Below, piece by piece: positions 1-12,855 of a stretch of 64,000 bases of DNA. The notes beneath the pieces are model-generated. The model saw nothing but the letters and a program-made list of their open reading frames with translations, did not search any database and was not told where the DNA came from. How positions within the stretch are numbered: the first letter of the stretch is position 1; every line of letters starts with the position of its first letter. Where the stretch lies: assembly GCA_032207245.1 (NCBI GenBank), contig CM063500.1, positions 73,457,918-73,521,917 on the forward strand, in the 5' to 3' direction. The DNA is from Pardosa pseudoannulata (taxonomy: Eukaryota; Arthropoda; Arachnida; Araneae; Lycosidae). The position numbers and the translations under genes are program-made.

Positions 1-300
1 AGTTCGGCGTTCTTAATTGTAAGTACCGCCTGCACTGCTGAGTTGGCCTTACACAATTAGCTCGCGGCTTCTCATCCCCAAGTTAGTGGCGTGTGTATAC
101 AATTTATATGCACACTGCCTTCTTAAATGAAGGCAAATAAAACACGGTTAAATATGACCGGGATTTCGGTACACATTTAACTGTAGATTAGATAATCGAG
201 TAAGTGATGAGAGCAAACCTAACTTAGGCAAAACATGGTTCTGAGGTGTCTTTTCTTGAGCCTGAACCAGCGATTTAGCCTATGTAAATAATGTAGAAGG
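1..300 (+). mobile_element. Decayed non-LTR retrotransposon fragment (RNase H end)
   Basis: This stretch repeats, in broken form, pieces of the better preserved copy that follows it. The leucine-rich bit after the RNase H serine-aspartate motif (gccttacacaatta) recurs near 47-60. The segment encoding LAKHGSE followed by a Glu-Pro-rich stretch recurs at about 228-272. Frames are interrupted throughout, so it cannot be expressed. It looks like a second, older or rearranged copy of the same family placed head-to-tail with the next one. The left end runs off the window. Confidence 0.5.
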
Positions 301-315
301 TTGCTAACAAGACAA

Positions 316-1000
316 TAAAAATCTTTTCTGATAGTCAGGCTGCACTTTTGGCCTTACACAATTATTGCTTCTCACCCCAGTTAGTGTGGGAATGTTATAA
401 TACTATTGGCCAATTAGACATAATAAACACTGTTATCCTTCTTTGGGTACCTGCGCACTATGGTATTTTTGGTAATGAAATTACTGACTAACTTGCAAAA
501 CATGGTTCTGAGATGTCCATTCTTGAGCCTGAACCAGCATTTGGTCTTTCTTATAATGTAGTATAGACTTGGTTTAAAACTAATAATCAAAGGCAGGCTT
601 AGGGAACTTAGCCAAAATTATCCATGGTTGAGATTAAAGGTACTACTAAAACATTGGCTACATATTGGTAACTGTGTTGAAACTCCTTTTTGCAAGACAT
701 GAGGTTGGAAAAGCTATCAAAAATTTTCTTGCAATGATCCATAGAATAGGATAAGTCACTGGTAAGTATCTGTGAAACCAGATATTCCAATACCCTTTTT
801 TGAACTGTCTCAGTGCTAATTTCTATCAGTTCTTCAAGTAATATGTCTATTTCTTTAATATCACCATGTGGATTAATAATCCACTGTGCTATTTCCTTAG
901 ACAAAGCATTGTGAAATGTAGCTTTACAGTATCTGATGACGACATCTAAGCACTGAATATCTGAGGAAATATCATCATCTTGACAATTTGAGGTACATTA
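316..1000 (+). mobile_element. Jockey-like non-LTR retrotransposon 3' end, RNase H pseudogene
   Basis: Plus-strand translation from about 319 reads as the RNase H domain of a jockey/R1-type element: KIFSDSQAALLAL, then LLWVPAHYGIFGNEITD, then LAKHGSE, EPEPA and GLSYNVV. These match the conserved SDSQAA, WVPAHxGIxGNE and (E)PEPAIG blocks of insect and chelicerate elements. A cysteine/histidine tail (HWLHIGNCVETPFCK) follows near 653-700. At least four in-frame stops (after ITD, after NVV, after RQA and after FCKT) show it is dead. The open frame on the opposite strand at 608-904 is antisense to this element and is not a gene. The 3' boundary is uncertain. Confidence 0.75.
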
Positions 1001-1440
1001 CTATACATTAATAATTAATAACCTTAATATGTTATTTAATAAAAAAATGTCTATTTTCTATGATTAGAAAGTATTATCTAAGTATATAGGAACTATTATT
1101 AAGTAGATTATTACATTTATGGAAAGCTAATACTTAATAACAACTGCCTAAATTGATTTCTTTTTTCATGGACCCCCTACAGGTTGGAATCAACCCTTGG
1201 GGGCTTTTGAAATGATTTAGAAAATTAAAATAACTATGCATTAAATTTAGCCACATTTCTTTTTAAAATTTTTATTAGCACCTATATATTGCAACTTACT
1301 TCTAGCACACACACATATATATTAACATGTATACTTTAGGAAAAATATATGGGGTTCCACTGGTGAACAATGAAGAGAATCATAAGTTTAAAGATACCAG
1401 CTTTAGTGTAACCAATTAACAGTACTAAAGGTCTTCCTGT
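1001..1440. other. AT-rich spacer, nothing recognised
   Basis: No coding similarity or terminal repeats were seen. If NAA35 extends past the left edge, this would be intronic on its minus strand. Confidence 0.4.

Positions 1441-1953
<513 letters not shown>

Positions 1954-2010
<57 letters not shown>
1954..2010. repeat. (AT)n microsatellite
   Basis: This is the continuation of the 1441-1619 microsatellite on the other side of the hAT MITE, consistent with insertion into a pre-existing repeat. Confidence 0.9.
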
Positions 2011-2055
2011 ATAGATGTAATACTCAATTTAACCACATAGCAAGTACATTCTTAC

Positions 2056-2141
2056 CAGCTTTACTTTCTTGCTCAGCCAAGAAATTATTGGCTCTATTCA
2101 AAGCAGAAACCATCCAGCCATATAAAAACTCATATAAATAC
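2056..2141 (-). CDS. NAA35: NAA35 exon 12 (last visible)
   Basis: It completes the Trp codon and encodes [20 protein letters not shown] followed by LAEQESKA, corresponding to the human YLSEFLYAWLMSTLSRAD segment. It ends in phase 1 at G|gtaagaat. No further NAA35 exon is seen between here and position 1. Confidence 0.93.
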
Positions 2142-5100
2142 CTAAAATAAAATAATATATTACTCAAACACAATTAAAATTACAAGAAAGGTTTTGTCAT
2201 CATTAAGTACATGTCCAGAGGTATTCATTAAAGGTAAGCTAACACAATCAACTATGGGGATTTGAGTCAGCTATTATTTTTGAAGAGATACTTTTTATTA
2301 AGCACAATTTAGAATTCATTTAAAGTCCTATATACAAAGAAAAACATAAGGTTTTTTTTTTCTTTCTAGTAAATTAAATATTCAATAATGTGGTTCAAAT
2401 AAATTACAATATTAGACCTATGAAATTAATCGTAATAAATAGTATGTGAAGTATACAATAATGCAAGAAATATATTTTTTAAGTTTGAAGGAAAATTGAG
2501 TTTTGATACTAAATGTCAAAAAGCCCAAACATTAATTCAAAAATTAATATTTCAGAAAACTAAACATCAGAATATTTTTGCTTATTCAACATTAAGTACA
2601 AGATAAAATATATATTTATTTTTTAAATAAATTTGACATAGATTTTTTTTAAAACCACAAGGTTTGAGAACTTGATACCATTTTAAAATTTGACAATAAC
2701 TTATTTAAAATATCCTTACCAAAATATGTATGTATACTCATGGCTGGAATACAATTCAAGTTCAAATCCTGATAAAACATACTGAATCATAACTTTCAGA
2801 GTATGATACAATACCCATGTGCCAAAACAAGCTAAATGAGATGTAGGATTATCACATTTCATTGATAAATTATGAAGAAAGGCATCCACTTTATCTGCCT
2901 GAAAAATAAAATTATTCAGTAACATTAATTTCAAAATAAATAGATATAATCTACAGTATCTCAATTTCAATTTGGGATTTAAAATTATGTATAAATAATA
3001 ATAATAAAAACCACAATAAATAGAGGTGCAGTAACTAAAAGTGAAAAGAAAAATATTTGTTCCAGAGAGTAATAGAAAACTTATGTAAATAGTTTATGTT
3101 AATTTCTCTCTGTATATATACTTGTGAGTTGAAAGGAGTAATATTTTCTCAAAAGAAAAAAAATTCATGAGTCATCATTTTTTTAAATCAAAAACTGAAA
3201 AACAATTTATTCTGATAGTGGATAATTCTTTTTAAAATTTTTAATGTGGATACCACAACATCCTTGCATGCCTATTAAATTTTTACATTTAAAAAAAAAT
3301 TTTGATTTTATAATGTGTTATAAGAAGTATCCTTTGACCATTCTCTTGAAAATTTAAAACTAGTTTTGTTTGCCAAGGTAATAGTGTTGTCTAAAAAGAG
3401 CTCAAATACTGCCATCTGGTGATGATCCACAGTATTAATATCTATTGCAGTAAGATGGGTAATTTGTTATAGACAAATTTTTTTTTTCAATTAAAAAATT
3501 ATCTTCACTCTTTACTAGGAAGTAATAAACAGTAATAATTCAAAATTATTTTCTGATAATAGCAGATGTTTATATTTTAAAAATGCACTTTAGCATTGTT
3601 TAAACTGCTTATGAATACATCAATATTTTTCTGTATTTTGTTGTAGGGTCCTGGCAATTGCCAGCAACCAGCAATGTTAATAACCATTATATTGTAAAGT
3701 TTCTTTATATTGGAAACAAATTACAATGATACAGGAAGATGCATACTTAGATATTATAATATATCTATATATAAATTTTTAACATTATGCAACTCACTGT
3801 TTTTGAGTTACACAAGATACAAGGAGTTGGAAAATAAGTTTTCCTGTTGACTGTGGTCAGAGTTGTGTATGAAAGTCAAACAATAAGACATTAAAGATAA
3901 GATATAACTTTATTTTTCCACATAAGTACCAAGTACAGTGAGACATTTGGCATACCGCTTGATAAGTTTCAAAAAGTCCTCTAGGAAAATATCAGGGCTT
4001 TGCATATGGATGACACATTGAATGGCTATGGGCAAAAGATGATACAGCAGGTGAACACACAAGACACCCATATACTGTTGGGTAAAGGTAGACTGCAATC
4101 AAGTAGATGGAGCTATTGCAGTGTCAGCACAAAGCAGAGAACAGTCTTTCAGTTTTGTCCTGGTATGTATGGAGAGAAGGGTTTTGAATTTGTGGTCACA
4201 AGAGGAAGTGAGAGTGGTTATATGCTATGAGTGGGCATGTAGAGTATAAGGTGATGAAATTCCTAACCACCTAGTGAAAGTCTATTGGCCAGGTGTGATG
4301 TCGAAGCAAATGGTGTGGAGATGGTGCCGTAAATTCATTGATGAACACCAGAAAGTGCAGGACATACCGAGACCTGGATGGACACACACAGCCACTAAAG
4401 ATGAAAATGTCAAGAAGGTGAATGACATGATTAAAATGACCCGTGCATTACCATTGATGGAGTAGCAGAAGAACTTGATATCAGAAATGAGTGAGTCCAC
4501 AAGATCATCCACAATGTTCTTTGATATAGGAAAGTGTCAGCACGATGGGTGCCCCGACATACATGGAACAATGCATGGTGGTCAGCCAGGAGGACATTGT
4601 GCATTACCATGAAGATGGCAATGACTTTCTATTTCGGATAGGGACAGGAGATGAAACGTCAGTCCAGTATTTCACGCCCGAATTGAAGTCCACATCTCTG
4701 GAGTGGAAATATCTGTCATCACCTGTCTAAAATAAGTTCAAAAGACCTCCCTCTGCTGGTAAAGTGCTCCTCACAGTTTTCTAGAATTCTCAACGAGTTT
4801 TGTTGCTGGACTTTTAGGAGGTTGGAACCACCAAACTACATGGTGCTGTCACACCATGTCAAAATCAAAAGAGGTGATTCGCAAAAAGCAGTTTGGTCTT
4901 TTCATATCTGGCATTCTGATATTGGATGCAATGTGAGACCACATTTGCTGACAGCAATGCAAAACCATATTGCAACTCTTGGTTGGGAGAACCTACACCA
5001 TCTGACATATAGTCCTGATCACAGACCAAGTGACTTCCATTTGTTTCCAGTTTTGGAGAAGAATCTTGATAAAAGGTGCTTTGGAAGCAATTCTGAAGTC

Positions 5101-8100
5101 AAATAAGCCGTTCAACACTTCTTCCATAGGCAAAGCCCTGAGTTCTTCTGGAGGGCTTTTTGAAGCCCATCAAGTGGTATAACAAATGTCTCAATGTACT
5201 TGGTACTTATGTGGAAAAATAAAGTTATGTCTTATCTTTAATGTCTCATTCTATTACTTGAGTTTCATAAACAACTTTGACCACAGTCTACAAGGGAAAT
5301 TTATTTTCTAACTCCCCCTCAAACATACATACAGATGACATATCAAAACTAATTCAAGAATGTTAAAAGGGACAGTTAAGTTTCCTTGTACATATCTAGA
5401 GATGTAATGTCAAAACAAGTTGAAATGACTTCAGGCATAAAAATGGATATTTTCATTAAAATCTGAACACCGGAATATTTTACAATTATAATACTTCTAG
5501 GTATATACATACACAGAGGAAATAAAAAATCAATCATACCTAAAATTACTATTTGAACTGAAATTTCTATTCAAATATTTTGGGATATACAAAAAACCCT
5601 TTCGCGACGGGAAGCGCAAACGCGTGCTTATCTCTGAGGCCGGCAGTCACTTTCGCGAGTGAGTATCCTGGGCCGGAGGTTTTTTTGCTATTAAGCCTAA
5701 TTCATGAAATTAACGAAATAGCAAAGCGTTATTTAACAATGCTGCTTAAAGTATTTAAACGGAATGTGATTTATATTATACGTTTGTAGATACTTTATTT
5801 ACTTAAGCTATTTCTTACTTAAATATATATTTTACACTTTACTTTTTTTTTTCATTTTGTACTGAGTATTTAATGACTTTTAATATTGCAAAACTGAATA
5901 CTATGTTATTTAAACTTTTTTTGTAAGAAAAATTTTAAAAACTGGGATCTACAAACAATCCTACGTGACAGTCCTTGCACTCGTAGTAACTCATTTGCCG
6001 TTTTGGAGGATTTTTCCGGAATGTGAAAAAATGAAACATCGTCAATTTCTTTGTCAGAAATGTCCTCCTCATCATTAGAATCACTAGATCCATTATGAAT
6101 GTAAAGAACAATCAGAATATATTTTAGTGTCACTATTACTAATATCCTAATCTGTTTCAGAATCGAAATCTGAAATATTTTGCATCATTTCATCTATTTC
6201 AAGATCAGTCAAACACTTTCGACACTTTGAAAATCTAACAATAAAAAAAGAAAGAACAAATAAGTCTGTCAGATCTAATTCTGTACTAAAAACTGGATTG
6301 CAAACCGAAATACACAACGCTTTAGCAAAAATAAAACTTCCCTGCTTAAATAAACAAACACCACGTGCGAATTTAAAGAGCAGTCATAAAACATGTCAAT
6401 CGGAAACATTCCTTTCCCTCGTGTTTATATAATCAAAAACCACTTGTATGTGTATCATACTACTCTCCTATTGAGTACAAGGTCAAATCTGCATGTATCT
6501 AAATCCATATGGACATACAATGCCATCTTGTGTCAAAACTTATAGTTTTAAAACGTTTCACAACACTGGCACACATATGTGACAGTCGGGGGTGAACGAG
6601 AAAACGCTCTGGCACGCCAGTGTGACGGCCGGGAAGTAAGCGCGTTTCTTCCTGGCATGTATATGTGACAGTAGGTGCGAAAGGGTTAATTAATAGATAC
6701 CAACTTAAAGCTATATACTCTACTGAACATGATATGTAACCTATATCTTTGTTAGTATATGAAAACACAAACCTCTTCTTGAAGAGCTGACAATTCTTCT
6801 AATAAATGTGAAAGCTTGTCTCTTTGTCTGGCTCTGTTATGACCACATATTTGAACTAATGTGCAAAATGGACGAACACAGTGTCCAAGAAAACTTTCAA
6901 CATATTCTTTCGCTTGTGTATTTAGCATTAAAGGTGACCTAAAAAAGTAATAAACAACATGCCTTATGATAACAGTCTTTGTAACTCAGGCAAGAATGCT
7001 TCTGGGCTATTCCATCTCTAAAAATTTATTATTCTGTATATTCCATATAAAGACATAAATGGGTTATTTAGAAAATTAACAAACCCAAAGGGTTTTATGA
7101 GCAAATATCCAATAATCCCATAATGGGGGGAAAAGAAAAAATCTTTAAAATAAAGAGTTATTTCAATATTTTTTAAAAGTAAAATAAACTATTTTAAGCA
7201 CAATATAAATACCAGAATATAAATAGAAACCAGTCAACAAGACAACTGTTCTGATAATGAAATAAAAGACATAAATGGGTTAAGTAGAAAATTAACAAAC
7301 CCAAAGGGTTTCATGAGCAAATATCCAATAATCCATAATGGGTGGAAAAGAAAAATCTTTAAAATAAAGAGTTATTTCAAAATTTTTTAAAAGTAAAATA
7401 AACTATTTTAAGTACAATATAAATACCAGACTATAAATAGAAACCAGTCAACAAGACAATTGTTCTGATAATGAAATAAAAGACATAAATGGGTTAAGCA
7501 GAAAATTAACAAACCCAAAGGGTTTCATGAGCAAATATCCAATAATCCCATAATGGGTGGAAAAGAAAAATCTTTAAAATAAAGAGTTATTTCAAAATTT
7601 TTTAAAAGTAAAATAAACTATTTTAAGCACAATATAAATAAAAAAATAAAAATAAATTTCTAATACAAACACAATTTGAATATTTTAAGCTGTATTTATT
7701 TATCATACTACATTTTAATAATGATCAGGACAGAGAAATTTATAACTCAAAAATACTAACCTAGGCATTAAAGCTGGTGGTTTTATAAATGAGCGGATAG
7801 CATCTCTTAAAACATCCACAATATGCATAGTACCCAAAACTTTTCCAGGTTCACTCAGATACAGAAGCTGATATACATAAAGAAAACACACACATATATA
7901 GAAAAAACAATTTTAACACAATCTGATAATTAAAAAATCATGCACTTTACTGATTAATTAATGTAGAATAAATAAACAATGTTTGAATAGAAAAAAAAAT
8001 TGTACATAATTTAGTCAAAAGGCATATGAGTATTTCAATTTCTGTGATTTTTTTCTTTTTTGAGATCATAATTTTAAATCTTACATGTTTACTTGTTACC

Positions 8101-11100
8101 AGGGCTGTAGCCAGAAATTATTTTTGGAGGGGGTCCAAGGGAGAAAGACATACTTATTTGTGAATGATACTTCAATTGATGTAAGGAAAAGCACTGTATT
8201 TTCAGAATACAATGCCGAAAATACAGTGTTGTATTTCCGGCCAGCGGCCTAGCAAAACTTTTATGGTCTCAGCGGTTTAATATAACTATCCTTGTTTATT
8301 AACAGCTAGGCAGATAGCCCATAAACACATAAACGTGGGACATTGTCTATGGTCTTTCAAAGTTTCGGGGCAGGGGGGGGAACCTGTCCCCCAAATCCCT
8401 CCCCCTGCCTACGGCCTTGCTTGTTACATACTTCTGTAAAATGTTTTGAGTTCCATACTGGTACTTAATCTGAATAATTTATTGAACATTTTCAATCATT
8501 CAAAAAGTACAGTAGAGCCTCGATTAACCGAGGTTTCTGTTAAACAGAGTCAATAACAAAGTCTAATTTCTTTTTCTCCTTTCCAAAATGAGCTTGGAAA
8601 AAATTATACACATTTTAGTTTGTTGTCAGTGTTACAGGCACTTCTTTCCCACCACATGATTGCTGAGGCATGTCAATTAGTGAATCCAGCTACAATTCTT
8701 AAATTATTCAACAAAATAATTGTTGAAAAGAGAAGACAGGGTGAATTCTAACAGATGGAAAACACACCTACAGGGAACTTCTTAAGATCATCAATGGAAT
8801 TGAAGGATGTGAGGAAGTTTTGGAAGAGGACATTTACAAGTGGCTGGACATTGAAAATCAACATCCAAATTTTGAAATTCTCAATGACAAAGAAATCATA
8901 CAAGCTGTTAATCCTTCAATGGACATTAATGATGTAGAAAATGAAGATGAGGACTTGAAGGATTCTACGACTGTAAGTCATAGTGAAGGTGTTCAAGCAC
9001 TGACAACTGCCCTAAAATATTTGGAGCAAAGAAACGATGCTACACCGATGAATCTCCTGTTGCTCAAAAATTAGCACGATAGGGCTGCCCATGATAGAAA
9101 TTCTGAACTTTTGCAACGAAAGGTAACAGACTTTTTAAAAAGAATGCAAATTTATCAAATTAATGTATATTAAATTTTAGAGTACAATATTTTCTTGAGA
9201 TTTGTTATTTTTGAAAATGTATCTTTTGATATTTAACTAAGTATAGTTAAAAAACATTCCATTTTACTTTTTAAAATTTACTACTAGAGTTGATTTTTTT
9301 AAAAAATCTTTTTAGCTATGAAACATAAGTTCATATATGTTTATTTTATCATTTAAAGAACATTCTATTGTTTTTTACTTTGAAAGTTAGCTAAATTCGC
9401 AAGCATGGAAGGTTTTTATATATGGTTTCTATTAACCGAGATTTTCAATATCCAAGGTACTAGCAGTCCCAATTAGCTCGAACAATCGAGGTTCTACTGT
9501 ATCTTATTAATGACAGCTACAACTCCTTTATATTTATTAAGCTTTGGGTCATTAACTTGCTATTTTCCCTCCTATTATACTTTAAAAAATTTTCACCATT
9601 CATGTGAAAATATATCACATTCCTTACTATGAAAGAACCAAATGAAATTCAGCTTGTCATTATGCAAGAGCTTCTTAACATTATAGTTTCATTTTGTAAA
9701 TAGAATTTAATAGTAATATTTAAAAATATTTATTTTACCTCATAAAACTTACAACCTTAATGGAAAAGTTAAATATTTTTATACAAAAACAGAACAAAAC
9801 CACTTGAGAAAAATCAACAATTTAACAGGTGATAAATTAGTAACAATTTAAGCATAGAATGAAAAATGATCTTTATAAATAATATTAATCTAATGTAAAT
9901 ATTCAAAAATTTATAACTTGAGAAAAAAAAAGTACAGTATGCACAGCATTTTATACATGAAAATGAATAGTTTTTGGTGATTTACTTTAAGGTCTTAATT
10001 TGAAAGCTTACCAAGAATAGATGAAAAATAAATTAAATCCTGTTACATTTTAGGAAAAAAAAAAAAAAAAAAAACAATGATGTTCCTTTTAACTGGTCTA
10101 AAAAAAGACTATTAAGCACACCAAATAAAATTGAAAATAATTAAGTTTTGAGACATCTGAGGAATTAACTGATTATTTGAAGATCCTAATTTTTAAATTA
10201 ATTTTATAAATCTCATTTAATTTTCATGCATGATTGGTCAGGTGTTTATAATGTACAAAACTCTATACCTCCTACTGAGAGAATTGTATTTACCTGAAGT
10301 ATAGATCTTGAAAGAACACAGGGAGAATTTTTGCTGAATTCATTTAAGAAATCCTGGTAAAAAAATAAATAAATAAATGGTAAATGGATACAAAAGAAAA
10401 ATCTTAATTAATATAAAAGATTCATTAATTTTCAAGCTGCAATGTATTCAAAAGTATCTCATTCACAAATATGAGTGATATATGAAAATAACTGCAAATA
10501 CATTAAGTTTTCTGCACACTTTACAAATGTTGTATGTGAACCACTTGTATCACACAACACACATCCAGGTGATAGTTAAATTCATTCTATACATTTTGTA
10601 GTGTCATCCTTTCAATGATCATCATTGCAGCAATGATTTAATCTTATGTTTTTTTGATAATTTGTACATAAACAATGTCCTTAAAGTGTCCTCAAAGGAA
10701 GAAGCCACAAGATGCTAAGGAAGATGACCTTGGCCATTCTCACCAACAAGTCCAACATAACAATATCAAAGTTCATCATTCAGGTATCGATGAACATAAA
10801 ACTTAATGGATGAGACACTTACTGGGTATTTGTAGCAAGAGCAGAAAGTTTGGTGTGTGTAGTTTTTTAAATCCCTCGTATTAACACATGTAAATACAGT
10901 GGCACCTCTCCGAGAGGCCACCCTTCTAAACGACCAATTTTTCATGGCATGGATTTTTCGACTCATAGTCCTAATGGTAAAATAACCTGTATCAGTGGCC
11001 ACCAAGTGGGATTGTCTATTTAATTTTTTGGGAAATTTTACTCACTCAATGCTTTAATTTTGAGCAGAAAAACTCAAGGTTAGTTTTATTGTCGGATATA

Positions 11101-12780
11101 AGACCCAGGAATAATTTGTGCAGTCCATTCCCCCGCTCTCCCCCTTTCTTAGAAACATTAAATATGTTATCTCTTTTGTATTCTCCTCACACCCTTCAGA
11201 TAGGGAATCCTTATTGCACACCACCCATAGAAACTCAGCGAGGAACTGGACAATCAGGCGTTGCAGGTATCCCAGGGCCTTTGTTTGGAATTCCAATAGG
11301 TACAGTAAAGGAAGAATTGCACCTCTGTCAGCAAAAATGTCCTCCACGTCAGTTTCATTTCGTTAGTTTGTTGGTGATCTGAAATGCAACTATGTCAAAA
11401 CGCGTTTTCCTAAATCTCGAGCAGTGCATTGAATTTCTGCTTGAATATGAAAATGGCTAATCTACAAGAAAATTAGCTGAATTATCTAATTGCAGAACAA
11501 CGAAGTCATTAACGAAAAAAGATTTGATTTTGAAGGAATATGAAGACTTCAATTTTCTGCTTTTAAAGTAAAAAATGAACTTAAAAAAGGGTTGTTATAG
11601 AGAAAAGTAAAAACTTAAGACACAAATTGTAGCCTTTTTTTAAAAAAAATGTAAGAGATCATGAAATAAAGTACTTTTTTTCTCTTTAGATAAGTTTTCA
11701 ATTTCATTTTAAATAAGGAATATGTCAGACTGTTTATATTACACATTATAGCAATTATCTTATAATAAAACCCTTCAGAGAGGCCACCCCCTCTGAGCAG
11801 CCAACTATTCTCGGAACAGTGGTGTGGCCGCTTAGAGAGGTTTCACTGTATATATTAAAAAGAAAAATTTGTTAAAAAAAAATTTTCTAAAAACTATTTT
11901 ATAACAGTGTAAAAAGGGATGCCAAGCATTAATGAATTAAAAAAAATATTTTTAAGTGCTATGTCTGATACTTACTAATGCAGCATGGAAGGTCACACAA
12001 TCTTTAATATTACAGATTGTCCTCAAACGAGTCACTAATAAAGCCAAATACTCTGTAGATTCTTTCCGAGTTTTAATTTTTGTATATCTTGGAAAAGTAG
12101 GAGGTAACAATCGCTGATTTACAAGTGGTTCAAAACCCATAATAGTAGGATAATCAGCTAAAAAAGAATATGAAAAGTAAGTATCATAATTTTGAAGAAA
12201 TAAAATTTATGGGAATACAATATGGTAACATTGAAATAAATAAATACATTATTTCAATACTGATTAACATGCAGAAAACTCAGCTGAAATTTCTCCAAAA
12301 AGAAGAACTAAATCAAATTACAAATTTTAATGCTGAAATGCTTAAAAATTTTGGTTTTTGAATTTTAGTTTTGCTAAAATGGCATTCTGAGTTATTTAAT
12401 ATTTCATCTACATTGAAATATAAAGATAGAAAATTAGAAAAAAAATGAAACAAAATCATTATAATTTTGAAGGGATTTAAAAAATAATAAATAAATAAAT
12501 TTGATTTTAAGAAAAAAAAAAGGATAAATCCTTAAATGAATAATTTTTAATTTCAAAAGGTTAACCCAATTAATTAAATTTATAATGGGAACTGTGAAAC
12601 TTTCTGAGTACAGATTACAGTGAGGTTAATTAACGGTTAATGACTGATTAAGTTGTATATATTTTTTAAATAAATAAAGTAGAAATTTAGTTCGCATGTA
12701 GGTAACTATGAAGGTATTCCTTTAAGCAAACAGAAAGTACATAAACAGATTTCCTTGGTATGTGTGTATGTATGTATGTA

Positions 12781-12855
<75 letters not shown>

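Noticed and set aside
608..904. 98-codon minus-strand open frame
   Set aside because: It is antisense to the 3' coding end of a non-LTR retrotransposon (RNase H and Cys/His tail on the plus strand) and matches no protein family I know.
3910..4098. Minus-strand frame ending LGTYVEK as a separate gene
   Set aside because: It is the inverted copy of the mariner transposase C-terminus at the left end of the element, not an independent gene.
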